Assembly: GCA_012840485.1 (NCBI GenBank)
Contig: DULG01000043.1
Coordinates: 1-34,371, forward strand
Reading direction: 5' to 3'
From: Clostridia bacterium
Lineage (GTDB): Bacteria; Bacillota; Thermoanaerobacteria; Thermoanaerobacterales; Thermoanaerobacteraceae
DNA length: 34,371 nt
Shown: positions 1 through 6,752 of the stretch, one piece after another
Position numbering within the stretch: the first letter of the stretch is position 1
Layout: every line of letters begins with the position of its first letter
The notes under the pieces: model-generated
The model's input: the letters and a program-made list of their open reading frames with translations, nothing else
Database searches by the model: none
What the model was told of the DNA's origin: nothing
Made by a program: the position numbers and the translations under genes

Positions 1-2
1 GA

Positions 3-68
3 AGATTAAGAGCATTAAGTGAAATAGCAGCTCATGCTTTTGTAAAAGAATTTTATGATATATGGTAG
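3..68 (+). CDS. C-terminal end of an unidentified upstream gene (partial)
   Basis: The window opens inside a reading frame that ends RLRALSEIAAHAFVKEFYDIW and stops with TAG at 66-68. The next gene's start codons follow at once (69-80), so the two are almost certainly translationally coupled and in one operon. Twenty-two codons are too few to assign a family. I see only a helical, amphipathic tail and do not recognise it. Confidence 0.5.
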   Translation, partial: RLRALSEIAAHAFVKEFYDIW

Positions 69-71
69 GTG

Positions 72-1415
72 ATGATAGTGAAATTATATGACGTAGTTGT
101 TATTGGTGGTGGCGTATCAGGAACAGTTGCAGCAATAGCATCTGCAAGAAATGGAGCTCAAACTCTCATAATTGAACAATATGGATTTCCCGGCGGTTCC
201 CTTACAAATATGGGCGTTGGTCCTATGATGACTTTTCATGCGGGCGATAGACAGGTTGTAAGAGGAATACCACAAGAGATAGTGGATAATCTTGTAAAAA
301 TAGGGGGAAGTCCTGGTCACGTAATAGATACAACTGGATTTGTAAGCACTGTAACACCCTTTGATGTAGAAATTATGAAATATGTTTTGGAGAAGATGCT
401 AATAGACAGTGGTGTAGAAATACTGTATCACAGTTTTTTATCGAGTGTTGAGATGGATGGGAGTAAGATAAAATCAATTAAAATTGTGAACAAATCAGGG
501 GAAATGACTATAAAAAGCAAAATTTATATAGATTCAACAGGAGATGCGGACCTTGCTATAAGATGTGGAGTCAATTATTTACTAGGAAGACCCCAGGATA
601 ACTTGACACAACCGATGACAATGAATGTCAGAATAGGCAATGTAGATATACAAAAAATAAAAGAATATATGTTAAATAATCCAGCTGAATTTAGAATGGT
701 AGATAAAGAAAAAATCGTAAAAGCAGAAAGATTATCGGTAAACGGCTTTTATTCTATATTAAAAGAAGCAAGAAAAAAAGGAGAAATAAATTTTGAAAGA
801 GATATGGTATTATTTTTTGAAACAAATACACCAGGTGAAGTTATAGTAAACATGACAAGGGTACAAAGGCTAAATGGTACAGATATAAAAGATTTAACTA
901 AAGGTGAAATAATCGGCAGAAGCCAAGCCATTGAGTTGTTTAACTTTATGAAAAAAAGAATACCTGGTTTTGAAAATTGCATATTGATTTCAATAGGTCC
1001 GCAAATAGGAGTGAGAGAAACTAGAAAAATAGTTGGTGAATATATATTAACAGCTGAAGACCTTGTTTCAAACAAGCGTTTTGATGACTGTATTGCAAAA
1101 GGGGGTTACCCTGTTGATATACATTCTCCGGAGGGGGAAGACGTTGTTTATATGAAACTTAAAGAGGGAAGTGATTACGACATACCATATAGATGTTTGT
1201 ATAGTAAAAAAGTAGATAATTTGCTTGTGTCAGGCAGATGTATATCATCTACCCATGAAGCAAATGCAGCAATAAGAGTTTCGCCAATTGCTATGGCAAC
1301 GGGGCAAGCGGCAGGGACAGCAGCAAGTATAGCAGCAAAAGAAGATATAAAAGTTTGGAATGTTGATGTAGGGATTTTGAGAAATGTTTTATTAAAGCAG
1401 GGGGCATATGTTTAA
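72..1415 (+). CDS. FAD-dependent oxidoreductase (FAD_oxidored-type)
   Basis: Predicted cytosolic flavoprotein of about 447 residues. The N-terminus carries a dinucleotide-binding Rossmann motif (VVVIGGGVSG, followed about 20 residues on by an acidic IIEQ) and the FPGGSLT segment typical of the FAD_oxidored (PF12831) family. A second conserved block, STGDADLA, lies near residue 160. The C-terminal block (LLVSGRCISSTHEANAAIRV then MATGQAAGTAA) is the usual FAD-contacting end of this family. Several in-frame starts are possible: GTG69, ATG72 and GTG78. The purine run GGTAGG at 64-69 would suit GTG78 best by spacing, so the exact start is uncertain. It lies directly behind the truncated gene at the window edge. 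The substrate cannot be told from sequence. The stop codon lies inside a perfect terminator hairpin. Confidence 0.8.
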   Translation: MIVKLYDVVVIGGGVSGTVAAIASARNGAQTLIIEQYGFPGGSLTNMGVGPMMTFHAGDRQVVRGIPQEIVDNLVKIGGSPGHVIDTTGFVSTVTPFDVEIMKYVLEKMLIDSGVEILYHSFLSSVEMDGSKIKSIKIVNKSGEMTIKSKIYIDSTGDADLAIRCGVNYLLGRPQDNLTQPMTMNVRIGNVDIQKIKEYMLNNPAEFRMVDKEKIVKAERLSVNGFYSILKEARKKGEINFERDMVLFFETNTPGEVIVNMTRVQRLNGTDIKDLTKGEIIGRSQAIELFNFMKKRIPGFENCILISIGPQIGVRETRKIVGEYILTAEDLVSNKRFDDCIAKGGYPVDIHSPEGEDVVYMKLKEGSDYDIPYRCLYSKKVDNLLVSGRCISSTHEANAAIRVSPIAMATGQAAGTAASIAAKEDIKVWNVDVGILRNVLLKQGAYV

Positions 1416-1460
1416 TAGCGAAGGTACATATTTAATATGTACCTTCGCTATTAATGTTTT
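1412..1460 (+). terminator. Long perfect hairpin overlapping the oxidoreductase stop codon
   Basis: Bases 1412-1431 pair perfectly with 1435-1454 (20 bp, 3-nt loop TTA), followed by TGTTTTATAT. The stop codon TAA at 1413-1415 sits in the left arm. It is probably a rho-independent terminator, though the T-tract is imperfect. Confidence 0.65.
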
Positions 1461-1741
1461 ATATATTTACCTGTTTGTTATTTTATTTTTAAAATATTAC
1501 TTTAGACTTATAATTTTTAGATTTATTATCTTTCATTATTGCATAGAATATTATGATGGTTATATTGCCTGCCACAGTCTTGCTATCGCGCCATTTATGC
1601 ATATTGTACACTGCTATTAATATTTAAAACTTGTACTTTTTCATTTGACGGTATATCAGCGACTTTTTCAATTTTTTATTATCAATCGTCTAAGCATTAT
1701 TTTTTGACTTAAAATGGTAGAACATGCTTTATGCGGTCTTA
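1461..1741. other. Intergenic region with no recognisable gene
   Basis: A/T-rich DNA between the oxidoreductase terminator and the 3' end of trmI. Short open frames exist on both strands (for example a minus-strand 37-codon frame at 1489-1602), but none has a convincing Shine-Dalgarno site or family resemblance. It could contain decayed mobile-element sequence, but I see no inverted repeats or transposase motif. Confidence 0.4.
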
Positions 1742-2509
1742 TTATTCTTCCAATTTTCTTGCAAAAACTAAATATCCTGTATGACCTATCATTAAGTCTT
1801 CAGGTCTTAGTCTTTGGGGATTTAATTTATATTTTCTTAGCATAATTTCACTGACTTCAAAGATGTAAAAACCTGTTTTTTCAAGGGTTTCTAAAGTTTC
1901 AGATACTTGATTGGTGGTAGGAACTAATATTCCTAGATGTCCTCCTGCTTTTAAAGATTTTTTTACTTCTTCTAAGATTTCCCATGGTTTTCTTACATCT
2001 AAGAAAAAGGCGTCCAAATCTCTTTCTTTAATTCCCTCATTTATAGATTTATTGTACATTATGACATTATCAAATTCTGAAAATTCACCAAGATTTTTTT
2101 GTGCTAGTTTATAAAATTCTTCTCTTTGCTCATAGGTATATACTCTTCCATAGGGTCCCACAAGGCGAGAGAGGTACACTGTAAAAGCTCCTGAGCCTGT
2201 TCCAGCTTCTCCTACTCTTTTACCCGGAAAAATATCCAGTCGCATTGATATGTAGGATCCTTCTTTTGGATATACAATTTGTGTTTGACGCTTTAAAGAA
2301 TACATTATGTAGTCAAAAGTATCACATTCTAATATGTGATATTTTTCACCTTGAACTTCAAAACTTGTGCCAGGCTTTATTTTTGACAAAAACTCTGTGT
2401 CAGTTTGACCTTTTGGAAGGCCTATTTTAGCAGAAGAGGCAAGGTCAACTACTTTATTAAAATTATTTGTTCCTATTATTATCCGCTTTGTAGCAATGGA
2501 TGACTTCAT
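1742..2509 (-). CDS. trmI: tRNA (adenine(58)-N1)-methyltransferase TrmI
   Basis: SAM-dependent enzyme expected to make m1A58 in the T-loop of tRNAs, 255 residues, cytosolic. The sequence shows the TrmI core in order: the DYIMYSLKRQTQIVYPKE segment (family hallmark, roughly residues 66-83), then motif I GEAGTGSGAFT (about 100-110), the GRVYTYEQREEF segment, and the motif IV region LDAFFLDVRKPWEIL where the Asp binds substrate adenine. The C-terminal strand GHTGYLVFARK is typical. The start at 2509 follows GGGGGAA with good spacing. The N-terminal 45 residues are less conserved than the usual small beta-barrel. It is transcribed divergently from nothing nearby; its promoter probably overlaps the end of the DUF4363 gene. 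Confidence 0.9.
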   Translation of the reverse strand: MKSSIATKRIIIGTNNFNKVVDLASSAKIGLPKGQTDTEFLSKIKPGTSFEVQGEKYHILECDTFDYIMYSLKRQTQIVYPKEGSYISMRLDIFPGKRVGEAGTGSGAFTVYLSRLVGPYGRVYTYEQREEFYKLAQKNLGEFSEFDNVIMYNKSINEGIKERDLDAFFLDVRKPWEILEEVKKSLKAGGHLGILVPTTNQVSETLETLEKTGFYIFEVSEIMLRKYKLNPQRLRPEDLMIGHTGYLVFARKLEE

Positions 2510-2550
2510 ATTTTATTCCCCCTTGTTTTTATAAGGGTTTATACGTTTAT

Positions 2551-2579
2551 ATTATAACATATGCTTATAAATAGGTTAA
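2551..2579 (-). promoter_or_regulatory. Possible sigma-A promoter of trmI
   Basis: Reading the minus strand: TTAACC (2574-2579), 17-nt spacer, TATAAT (2551-2556), about 41 nt upstream of the trmI start. The -35 is weak, and the element overlaps the stop codon of the DUF4363 gene (2576-2578). Confidence 0.4.
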
Positions 2580-2959
2580 AAAATATTTTCAAGGGTGGGT
2601 TTTTCATTTTGAGGTATGTATTTAAGTAGCATTTTTACAGTTTTAAGCTGTGCCATGCTTAAGTCTTTATTTTTTGTTTCAATATAACTTTTTAGTTTTT
2701 CCATGTTCATTTCAATTTCATCTATTTCTCTATGTTCAATTATCAATGCCCATTTTTTATCTATTTTCTTCCATTGCTTTTCTACTTTTTCAATATACTG
2801 TTTAGCTTTTTCCCAGTCACCTTTTTTTATATTTCCTTCTACAATTGATAATGTTTCATTTAAATTTTCTGAAGTTTTGTCTAAGTACCTTATCGTTACA
2901 ACATCTAATATTATAATAAAAAGTAAAAGAAAAATTATAAGTGGTACTACATATTTCAT
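2576..2959 (-). CDS. DUF4363 family membrane-anchored protein
   Basis: 127 residues: one N-terminal transmembrane helix (about residues 4-27, VPLIIFLLLFIIILDVVTI) followed by a charged, all-helical extracytoplasmic domain rich in Lys, Glu and Trp (GDWEKAKQYIEKVEKQWKK). This matches the DUF4363 family, which in clostridia commonly sits directly after a DUF421 gene, as here. Only 2 nt separate the upstream stop (2962-2964) from this ATG, and its Shine-Dalgarno (GGAAGGG) lies inside the end of the upstream gene, so the pair is translationally coupled. No biochemical function is established to my knowledge. The promoter of the pair suggests forespore expression (inference). Confidence 0.8.
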   Translation of the reverse strand: MKYVVPLIIFLLLFIIILDVVTIRYLDKTSENLNETLSIVEGNIKKGDWEKAKQYIEKVEKQWKKIDKKWALIIEHREIDEIEMNMEKLKSYIETKNKDLSMAQLKTVKMLLKYIPQNEKPTLENIF

Positions 2960-2961
2960 AT

Positions 2962-3636
2962 TTACCCTTCCTTTCTATAGACAGTTAGGACTTTGTTTGA
3001 GTCTAAAGAAGCAAATAGTACTTCTTTTACACTTTGTACATTCCACAATTTAAGTTGTTCATTTAACCATTCTAAATCTATTCCTGCTTTTTTTATATTC
3101 TGATGCATAATTCTTCCATCTATTATTATGGGGAAGGGTAATCCTTCGTATTGAGGAGTTAAATTTAAATCCTGAGGAGTTACGGGCTTTTTTTCACTTT
3201 TTGGTATTACACTTAGGCTGCCATTTGTTTCAAGTATTGCATATTCTATATCTGCTATATTAGGATAGCCTTTTACTCTCAATTCTTCTAAAAGGTCATT
3301 TACATTATAGCGCTCTTTTTGAAGTTGGGAAGTCAATATTTTTCCTTTTTCAATTAAAATTGTGGGGGTACCGCAGATTATTGCTCTTGCTCTTAAACTT
3401 TTCATTGACAAATACGACAAAAAAAGCTGTGAAGTTAATAAAGTTAAAATAGGGATGATACCCGCTACAAGTGGAATTCCTTTGTTTTGCATGGGGATTG
3501 CCACCAAATCTGCTATCATTATTGCTACAACTAATTCATAAGGTTGTAGTTGGCCAATTTGCTGTTTGCCAGAAATTCTCATAAATATTACAACTAAAGT
3601 ATACAAAATCAGTGTGCGGAAAAATAGGATTAGCAT
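2962..3636 (-). CDS. DUF421 (YetF-like) membrane protein
   Basis: 224 residues. The N-terminal part has three hydrophobic helices (about residues 3-20, 33-50 and 54-78). The cytoplasmic remainder carries the DUF421 signatures: RISGKQQIGQLQPYELVVAIMIADL near the N-terminus, the helix LRARAIICGTPTILIEKGKI, NVNDLLEELRVKGYPNIADIEYAILETNGSLSV, and a C-terminal beta domain GLPFPIIIDGRI. Bacillus homologues (YetF/YdfS type) are spore-associated inner-membrane proteins; that is family knowledge. It forms a two-gene operon with the DUF4363 gene. The start at 3636 is preceded by GAAAGGGTG. Confidence 0.85.
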   Translation of the reverse strand: MLILFFRTLILYTLVVIFMRISGKQQIGQLQPYELVVAIMIADLVAIPMQNKGIPLVAGIIPILTLLTSQLFLSYLSMKSLRARAIICGTPTILIEKGKILTSQLQKERYNVNDLLEELRVKGYPNIADIEYAILETNGSLSVIPKSEKKPVTPQDLNLTPQYEGLPFPIIIDGRIMHQNIKKAGIDLEWLNEQLKLWNVQSVKEVLFASLDSNKVLTVYRKEG

Positions 3637-3664
3637 AGTTTCACCCTTTCCAAGCTTTCATATA

Positions 3665-3695
3665 TAGTATTGTTGGGGGGTTTTAAAAATATTCA
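3665..3695 (-). promoter_or_regulatory. Possible sigma-G (forespore) promoter for the DUF421-DUF4363 operon
   Basis: Minus strand: TGAATA (3690-3695), 18-nt spacer, AATACTA (3665-3671). The Bacillus sigma-G consensus is TGMATA-N17/18-CATACTA, so there is one mismatch in the -10. It lies about 29 nt upstream of the DUF421 start. No good sigma-A alternative is visible. Confidence 0.45.
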
Positions 3696-3772
3696 TTTGC
3701 ATTTATTATATTAAATGGAAATAAACTTCGTTAAAGAATTTTTTGAAATGTAAAATTTTCAGTGGTAACGTT

Positions 3773-3819
3773 TTATAACAATTTATTATATAGTATGTAA
3801 ATTTACAAACTGTTATAAT
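3773..3819 (+). promoter_or_regulatory. Putative promoter/operator region of the HAD phosphatase gene
   Basis: A TATAAT at 3814-3819 lies about 40 nt before the start codon, but no good -35 is visible at 17 nt. Two symmetric elements surround it: a 12-bp palindrome TGTAAATTTACA (3796-3807) in the spacer, and an 8-bp dyad TTATAACA (3773-3780) / TGTTATAA (3811-3818) whose right half overlaps the -10. A repressor or activator site is plausible but unproven. Confidence 0.35.
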
Positions 3820-3858
3820 ATAGAGGAAGGACAAATAAAAAATAGGGGTTGAAGAGAG

Positions 3859-4680
3859 ATGTATAAACTTCTTGTCACAGACGCTGATGGGAGCTTGTTA
3901 AATAATAATTCTGAGATCTCTGAGAAAAATAAAGAAGCGATCAAAGAGGTGATATCAAGGGGAGTCATTTTTACTATTGCGACAGGAAGGATGTTTTCCT
4001 CTATCTTGCCTTATGCTCTTGAACTAAATGTAAATGCTCCTGTTATTTCCTACAATGGCGCATTAATAAAAGATGTTTATACTAAAAAAGTATATTATTA
4101 CAACCCAATTCCGACAGAAGACGCTATATTTGCAATAAGATTGTTAAAAGAAAGTGGGTATCATATAAATCTTTATATTGAGGATGAGCTATATGTAGAA
4201 GAAATCACTGAAAGAGTAGAATGGTATCTTTCTTTTAATAATGTTACTGTAAATGCGGTTGGAAATCTAGAGGATTTTCTGAGGAGTACAGGGAGTGGTA
4301 CAGCTAAAATTTATGCATTAAATAATATAAAACATCCTATCACTATTGATGCAAATATCTACGATGAAATTTCTAAAAGATTGATGATTTCCACTTCTGG
4401 AGGAGGACATTTAGAAATTAATGCCAAAGGAGTAAGTAAGGGCAATGCATTAAAGACTCTTGCTAATATGTACAACATAAAAAGAGAGCAAGTAGTTGCA
4501 ATCGGGGATAATTTGAATGACCTTTCAATGATAGAATATGCAGGGTTAGGAGTAGCTATGGGTAATGCACCTGATATAGTGAAGATAAAAGCGGATTTTA
4601 CCACCTTGTCAAATGAAGAAGATGGGGTTGCACATGTTATAGATAAGTTTTTCATGAGTAAAAAAACAGTGGCTGTGTAG
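3859..4680 (+). CDS. Cof-type HAD-IIB hydrolase (sugar-phosphate or FMN phosphatase-like)
   Basis: Cytosolic phosphatase of 273 residues. HAD motif I is DADGSLLNN (nucleophile Asp8, acid/base Asp10), motif II is the Thr in FTIATGR, motif III the Lys in NAKGVSKGNAL, and motif IV is GDNLNDLSM (metal-binding Asp217 and Asp221). The C2-type cap between motifs II and III (about residues 85-185) places it in the Cof/HAD-IIB group. Members dephosphorylate diverse phospho-sugars or flavin phosphates, so the substrate cannot be named. It is monocistronic: its own promoter region lies upstream and a 19-bp hairpin downstream. The start at ATG 3859 follows GAAGAGAG with good spacing. Confidence 0.85.
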   Translation: MYKLLVTDADGSLLNNNSEISEKNKEAIKEVISRGVIFTIATGRMFSSILPYALELNVNAPVISYNGALIKDVYTKKVYYYNPIPTEDAIFAIRLLKESGYHINLYIEDELYVEEITERVEWYLSFNNVTVNAVGNLEDFLRSTGSGTAKIYALNNIKHPITIDANIYDEISKRLMISTSGGGHLEINAKGVSKGNALKTLANMYNIKREQVVAIGDNLNDLSMIEYAGLGVAMGNAPDIVKIKADFTTLSNEEDGVAHVIDKFFMSKKTVAV

Positions 4681-4701
4681 TAACGAATTTAAAAGACAAG
4701 G

Positions 4702-4745
4702 AATAAAATATATTACCGCATTGCGGTAATATATTTTATTATTTT
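4702..4745 (+). terminator. Terminator hairpin after the HAD gene
   Basis: Bases 4702-4720 pair with 4722-4740 (19 bp, apical CGCATTGCG), with a run of T residues in and after the right arm. The arm symmetry could also work on the minus strand. Confidence 0.75.
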
Positions 4746-4928
4746 GGGTGAGAAATATGGGAAGTGTTATTGTAAAAATTGAAATTGTCTTTGTCTTTTT
4801 TATTGGGATTTTATATATTTTTTTATCCTTTTTACCTGTATTTTCTGAAAAAATAAAAACCTTTGAAAGGGAAAGAAAGCCCCTCAAAAAAAATTCATGA
4901 AAATGAATGAAAAAAATTGAAAAATCTA

Positions 4929-4957
4929 TTGACAAAATGCTTTTTAAAAAGTAAAAT
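4929..4957 (+). promoter_or_regulatory. Sigma-A promoter of ccpA
   Basis: TTGACA (4929-4934), 17-nt spacer, TAAAAT (4952-4957). This is a near-consensus vegetative promoter about 40 nt ahead of the ccpA start. Confidence 0.8.
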
Positions 4958-4965
4958 AGCATCAA

Positions 4966-4980
4966 ACGAAAACGATTAAT
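4966..4980 (+). promoter_or_regulatory. cre-like site just downstream of the ccpA transcription start
   Basis: The 15-mer ACGAAAACGATTAAT fits the cre consensus WTGNAANCGNWNNCW with two mismatches, including the central CG. It sits just past the expected +1, a position suited to autorepression. Affinity is unproven. Confidence 0.4.
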
Positions 4981-4996
4981 CTTAGGAGTGATGTAC

Positions 4997-6004
4997 ATGG
5001 GTGCAACGATAAAGGATGTGGCAAGGGAGGCAAAGGTTTCAATTGCTACAGTTTCCAGAGTTTTAAATAACAGTGCTGTTGTGACTGACGAGACAAGGCA
5101 GAGGGTGCTGGAAGCAATAAAAAAGACCGGATATAAACCCAATGCACTCGCAAGGAGCTTAAAAATTCAGAAAACCCATACTATAGGGCTTATAATACCC
5201 GATATTTCTAGCACTTTTTATCCAGAGGTAGTCAGGGGAATAGAAGATGTTGCTGCAATGTATAATTATAACATATTTTTATGCAACGCAGACCAAAAAG
5301 AAGAAAAAGAGATAAAATATATAGAAATATTGGGAGAAAAACAGGTAGATGGGATTATATTTATGGGAGATGTAGTAAGGGAGAGTGTTATACAGACATT
5401 TAATGAATTTGATATACCCATTGTGTTAGCGGGCACTCAAGACAAAGATAAAAGGTATCCTAGTGTCATGATTGATAATGAAAAAGCTGCCTATGATGCA
5501 GTGAAATATTTGATTTCTTTAGGGCATAAGAGAATAGGCATGATTTCTGGGCCTATGCAGGACCCTATTGGAGGAATTCAAAGGATCGAAGGTTATAAAA
5601 AGGCTTTAGAAGGTAATGGGATAAAATATGATCCTGAATTGGTAGTAGAAGGAGAATTTAGGACTAGAAAAGCTTATTTAGCCATGTTAAAACTTTTAGA
5701 ACATAAAGTAGATGCAGTCTTTACTGCCTCAGACGATATGGCTGCAGCTGCTATAAATGCTATATTTGATTCAAATTTAAAAGTTCCAGAAGATATTCAC
5801 GTAGTAGGTTTTGACAATACTTATATATCTACTATTTTTAGGCCTACAATCACCACAATACAGCAACCAGCTTATGATATAGGAGCTGTGAGCATGAGAC
5901 TTTTGACTAAGCTTTTGGCAAAAGAGCCTATTGAAGAGATGCACGTCATCTTGCCTCATCAATTGATTGTAAGGGAATCTACAGGTTTTGGAGAAGAAAA
6001 ATAG
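4997..6004 (+). CDS. ccpA: Catabolite control protein A (CcpA), LacI/GalR family
   Basis: DNA-binding regulator of about 335 residues. The N-terminal LacI helix-turn-helix is complete (TIKDVAREAKVSIATVSRVLN), with the hinge-helix region NALARSLK. The core is a periplasmic-binding-protein fold. Segments characteristic of CcpA rather than a generic LacI member are present: IPDISSTFYPEVVRGIEDVA, MYNYNIFLCNADQ, GEKQVDGIIFMG, and the C-terminal TIQQPAYDIGAVSMRLLTKL with KEPIEE. In Firmicutes CcpA with HPr-Ser-P binds cre sites and governs carbon catabolite repression. ATG 4997 is preferred over GTG 4988 and ATG 4991 because AGGAG (4984-4988) then lies 8 nt upstream. It has its own promoter and terminator, so it is monocistronic. 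Confidence 0.87.
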   Translation: MGATIKDVAREAKVSIATVSRVLNNSAVVTDETRQRVLEAIKKTGYKPNALARSLKIQKTHTIGLIIPDISSTFYPEVVRGIEDVAAMYNYNIFLCNADQKEEKEIKYIEILGEKQVDGIIFMGDVVRESVIQTFNEFDIPIVLAGTQDKDKRYPSVMIDNEKAAYDAVKYLISLGHKRIGMISGPMQDPIGGIQRIEGYKKALEGNGIKYDPELVVEGEFRTRKAYLAMLKLLEHKVDAVFTASDDMAAAAINAIFDSNLKVPEDIHVVGFDNTYISTIFRPTITTIQQPAYDIGAVSMRLLTKLLAKEPIEEMHVILPHQLIVRESTGFGEEK

Positions 6005-6024
6005 CCGATGAGGCTATTTTTTTT
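5998..6024 (+). terminator. Rho-independent terminator of ccpA
   Basis: AAAATAGCC (5998-6006), loop GATGA, GGCTATTTT (6012-6020) with T-tract to 6024. The ccpA stop codon TAG (6002-6004) is in the left arm. Confidence 0.85.
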
Positions 6025-6064
6025 ACCAATTGTTATGGTATACTGATGGTAGGAGGGAGTTTGT

Positions 6065-6742
6065 ATGGAAAAGTTGTTGATCATAGATGATGAAGAAATG
6101 TTTGTAAAAGGATTAAAACTTTCTCTAGAAGAAGAAGGATTTGAAGTTGATGCTGCTTATGATGGGGAAGAAGGACTTGATAAAATTCGGATAGGAAATT
6201 ATGACCTTGTGATCTTAGATATCATGCTGCCTAAACTGGATGGTTTTACTGTTTGCAGGGAAATAAGGACTTTTTCAAATATTCCTATTATAATGCTTAC
6301 CGCCAGAGGGGACGATATTGACAAGATTGTAGGTATAGAAATAGGAGCAGACGATTATTTAGCAAAACCTTTCAATACAAGGGAGCTAATTGCAAGAATA
6401 AGGGCACTTCTTAGAAGAGCAGGGAATCCTTATACTAAGAGAAAAGATGAGATAAGAAGAGGAGACCTTTATATAAATATTCCTGAAAGAGCAGTTTACA
6501 AAAAAGGCAAAAGAATAGACTTAACCAACAAAGAATTTGACATTTTAGTTTTGCTAGCTTCTAATCCAGGGAAAATTTACACTAAAGATAAATTGTTGGA
6601 TATGATATGGGGATTTGAGTTTTACGGTGATACAAATACTGTTACAGTCCATGTAAGAAAGTTGAGAGAAAAGATTGAAGATGACCCTGCCAACCCGCAG
6701 TACATCTTTACTAAATGGGGTGCAGGATACTATATGAAATAA
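6065..6742 (+). CDS. OmpR/PhoB-family response regulator
   Basis: 225 residues. Receiver domain (about 1-115): acidic pocket DDEE at residues 8-11, phospho-acceptor Asp52 in LVILDIMLPKLDGF, conserved Thr in IIMLTARGD, and Lys in YLAKPFN. C-terminal winged-helix DNA-binding domain (about 128-222): the family block FDILVLLASNPGKIYTKDKLLDMIWG and the recognition region NTVTVHVRKLREKIE. The start at 6065 follows the strong site AGGAGGGAG. It pairs with the histidine kinase 10 nt downstream. The input signal and targets are unknown; downstream genes (GerMN lipoprotein, YyaC) hint at an envelope or sporulation context, but this is only neighbourhood. Confidence 0.92.
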   Translation: MEKLLIIDDEEMFVKGLKLSLEEEGFEVDAAYDGEEGLDKIRIGNYDLVILDIMLPKLDGFTVCREIRTFSNIPIIMLTARGDDIDKIVGIEIGADDYLAKPFNTRELIARIRALLRRAGNPYTKRKDEIRRGDLYINIPERAVYKKGKRIDLTNKEFDILVLLASNPGKIYTKDKLLDMIWGFEFYGDTNTVTVHVRKLREKIEDDPANPQYIFTKWGAGYYMK

Positions 6743-6752
6743 AGGTGATAAA

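Noticed and set aside
1489-1602. Small minus-strand frame of 37 codons
   Set aside because: No Shine-Dalgarno and no recognisable family; left as intergenic.
1408-1620. A 70-codon frame overlapping the oxidoreductase end
   Set aside because: It begins inside the oxidoreductase gene, runs through the terminator hairpin and is Tyr/Phe/Ile-rich noise with no family.
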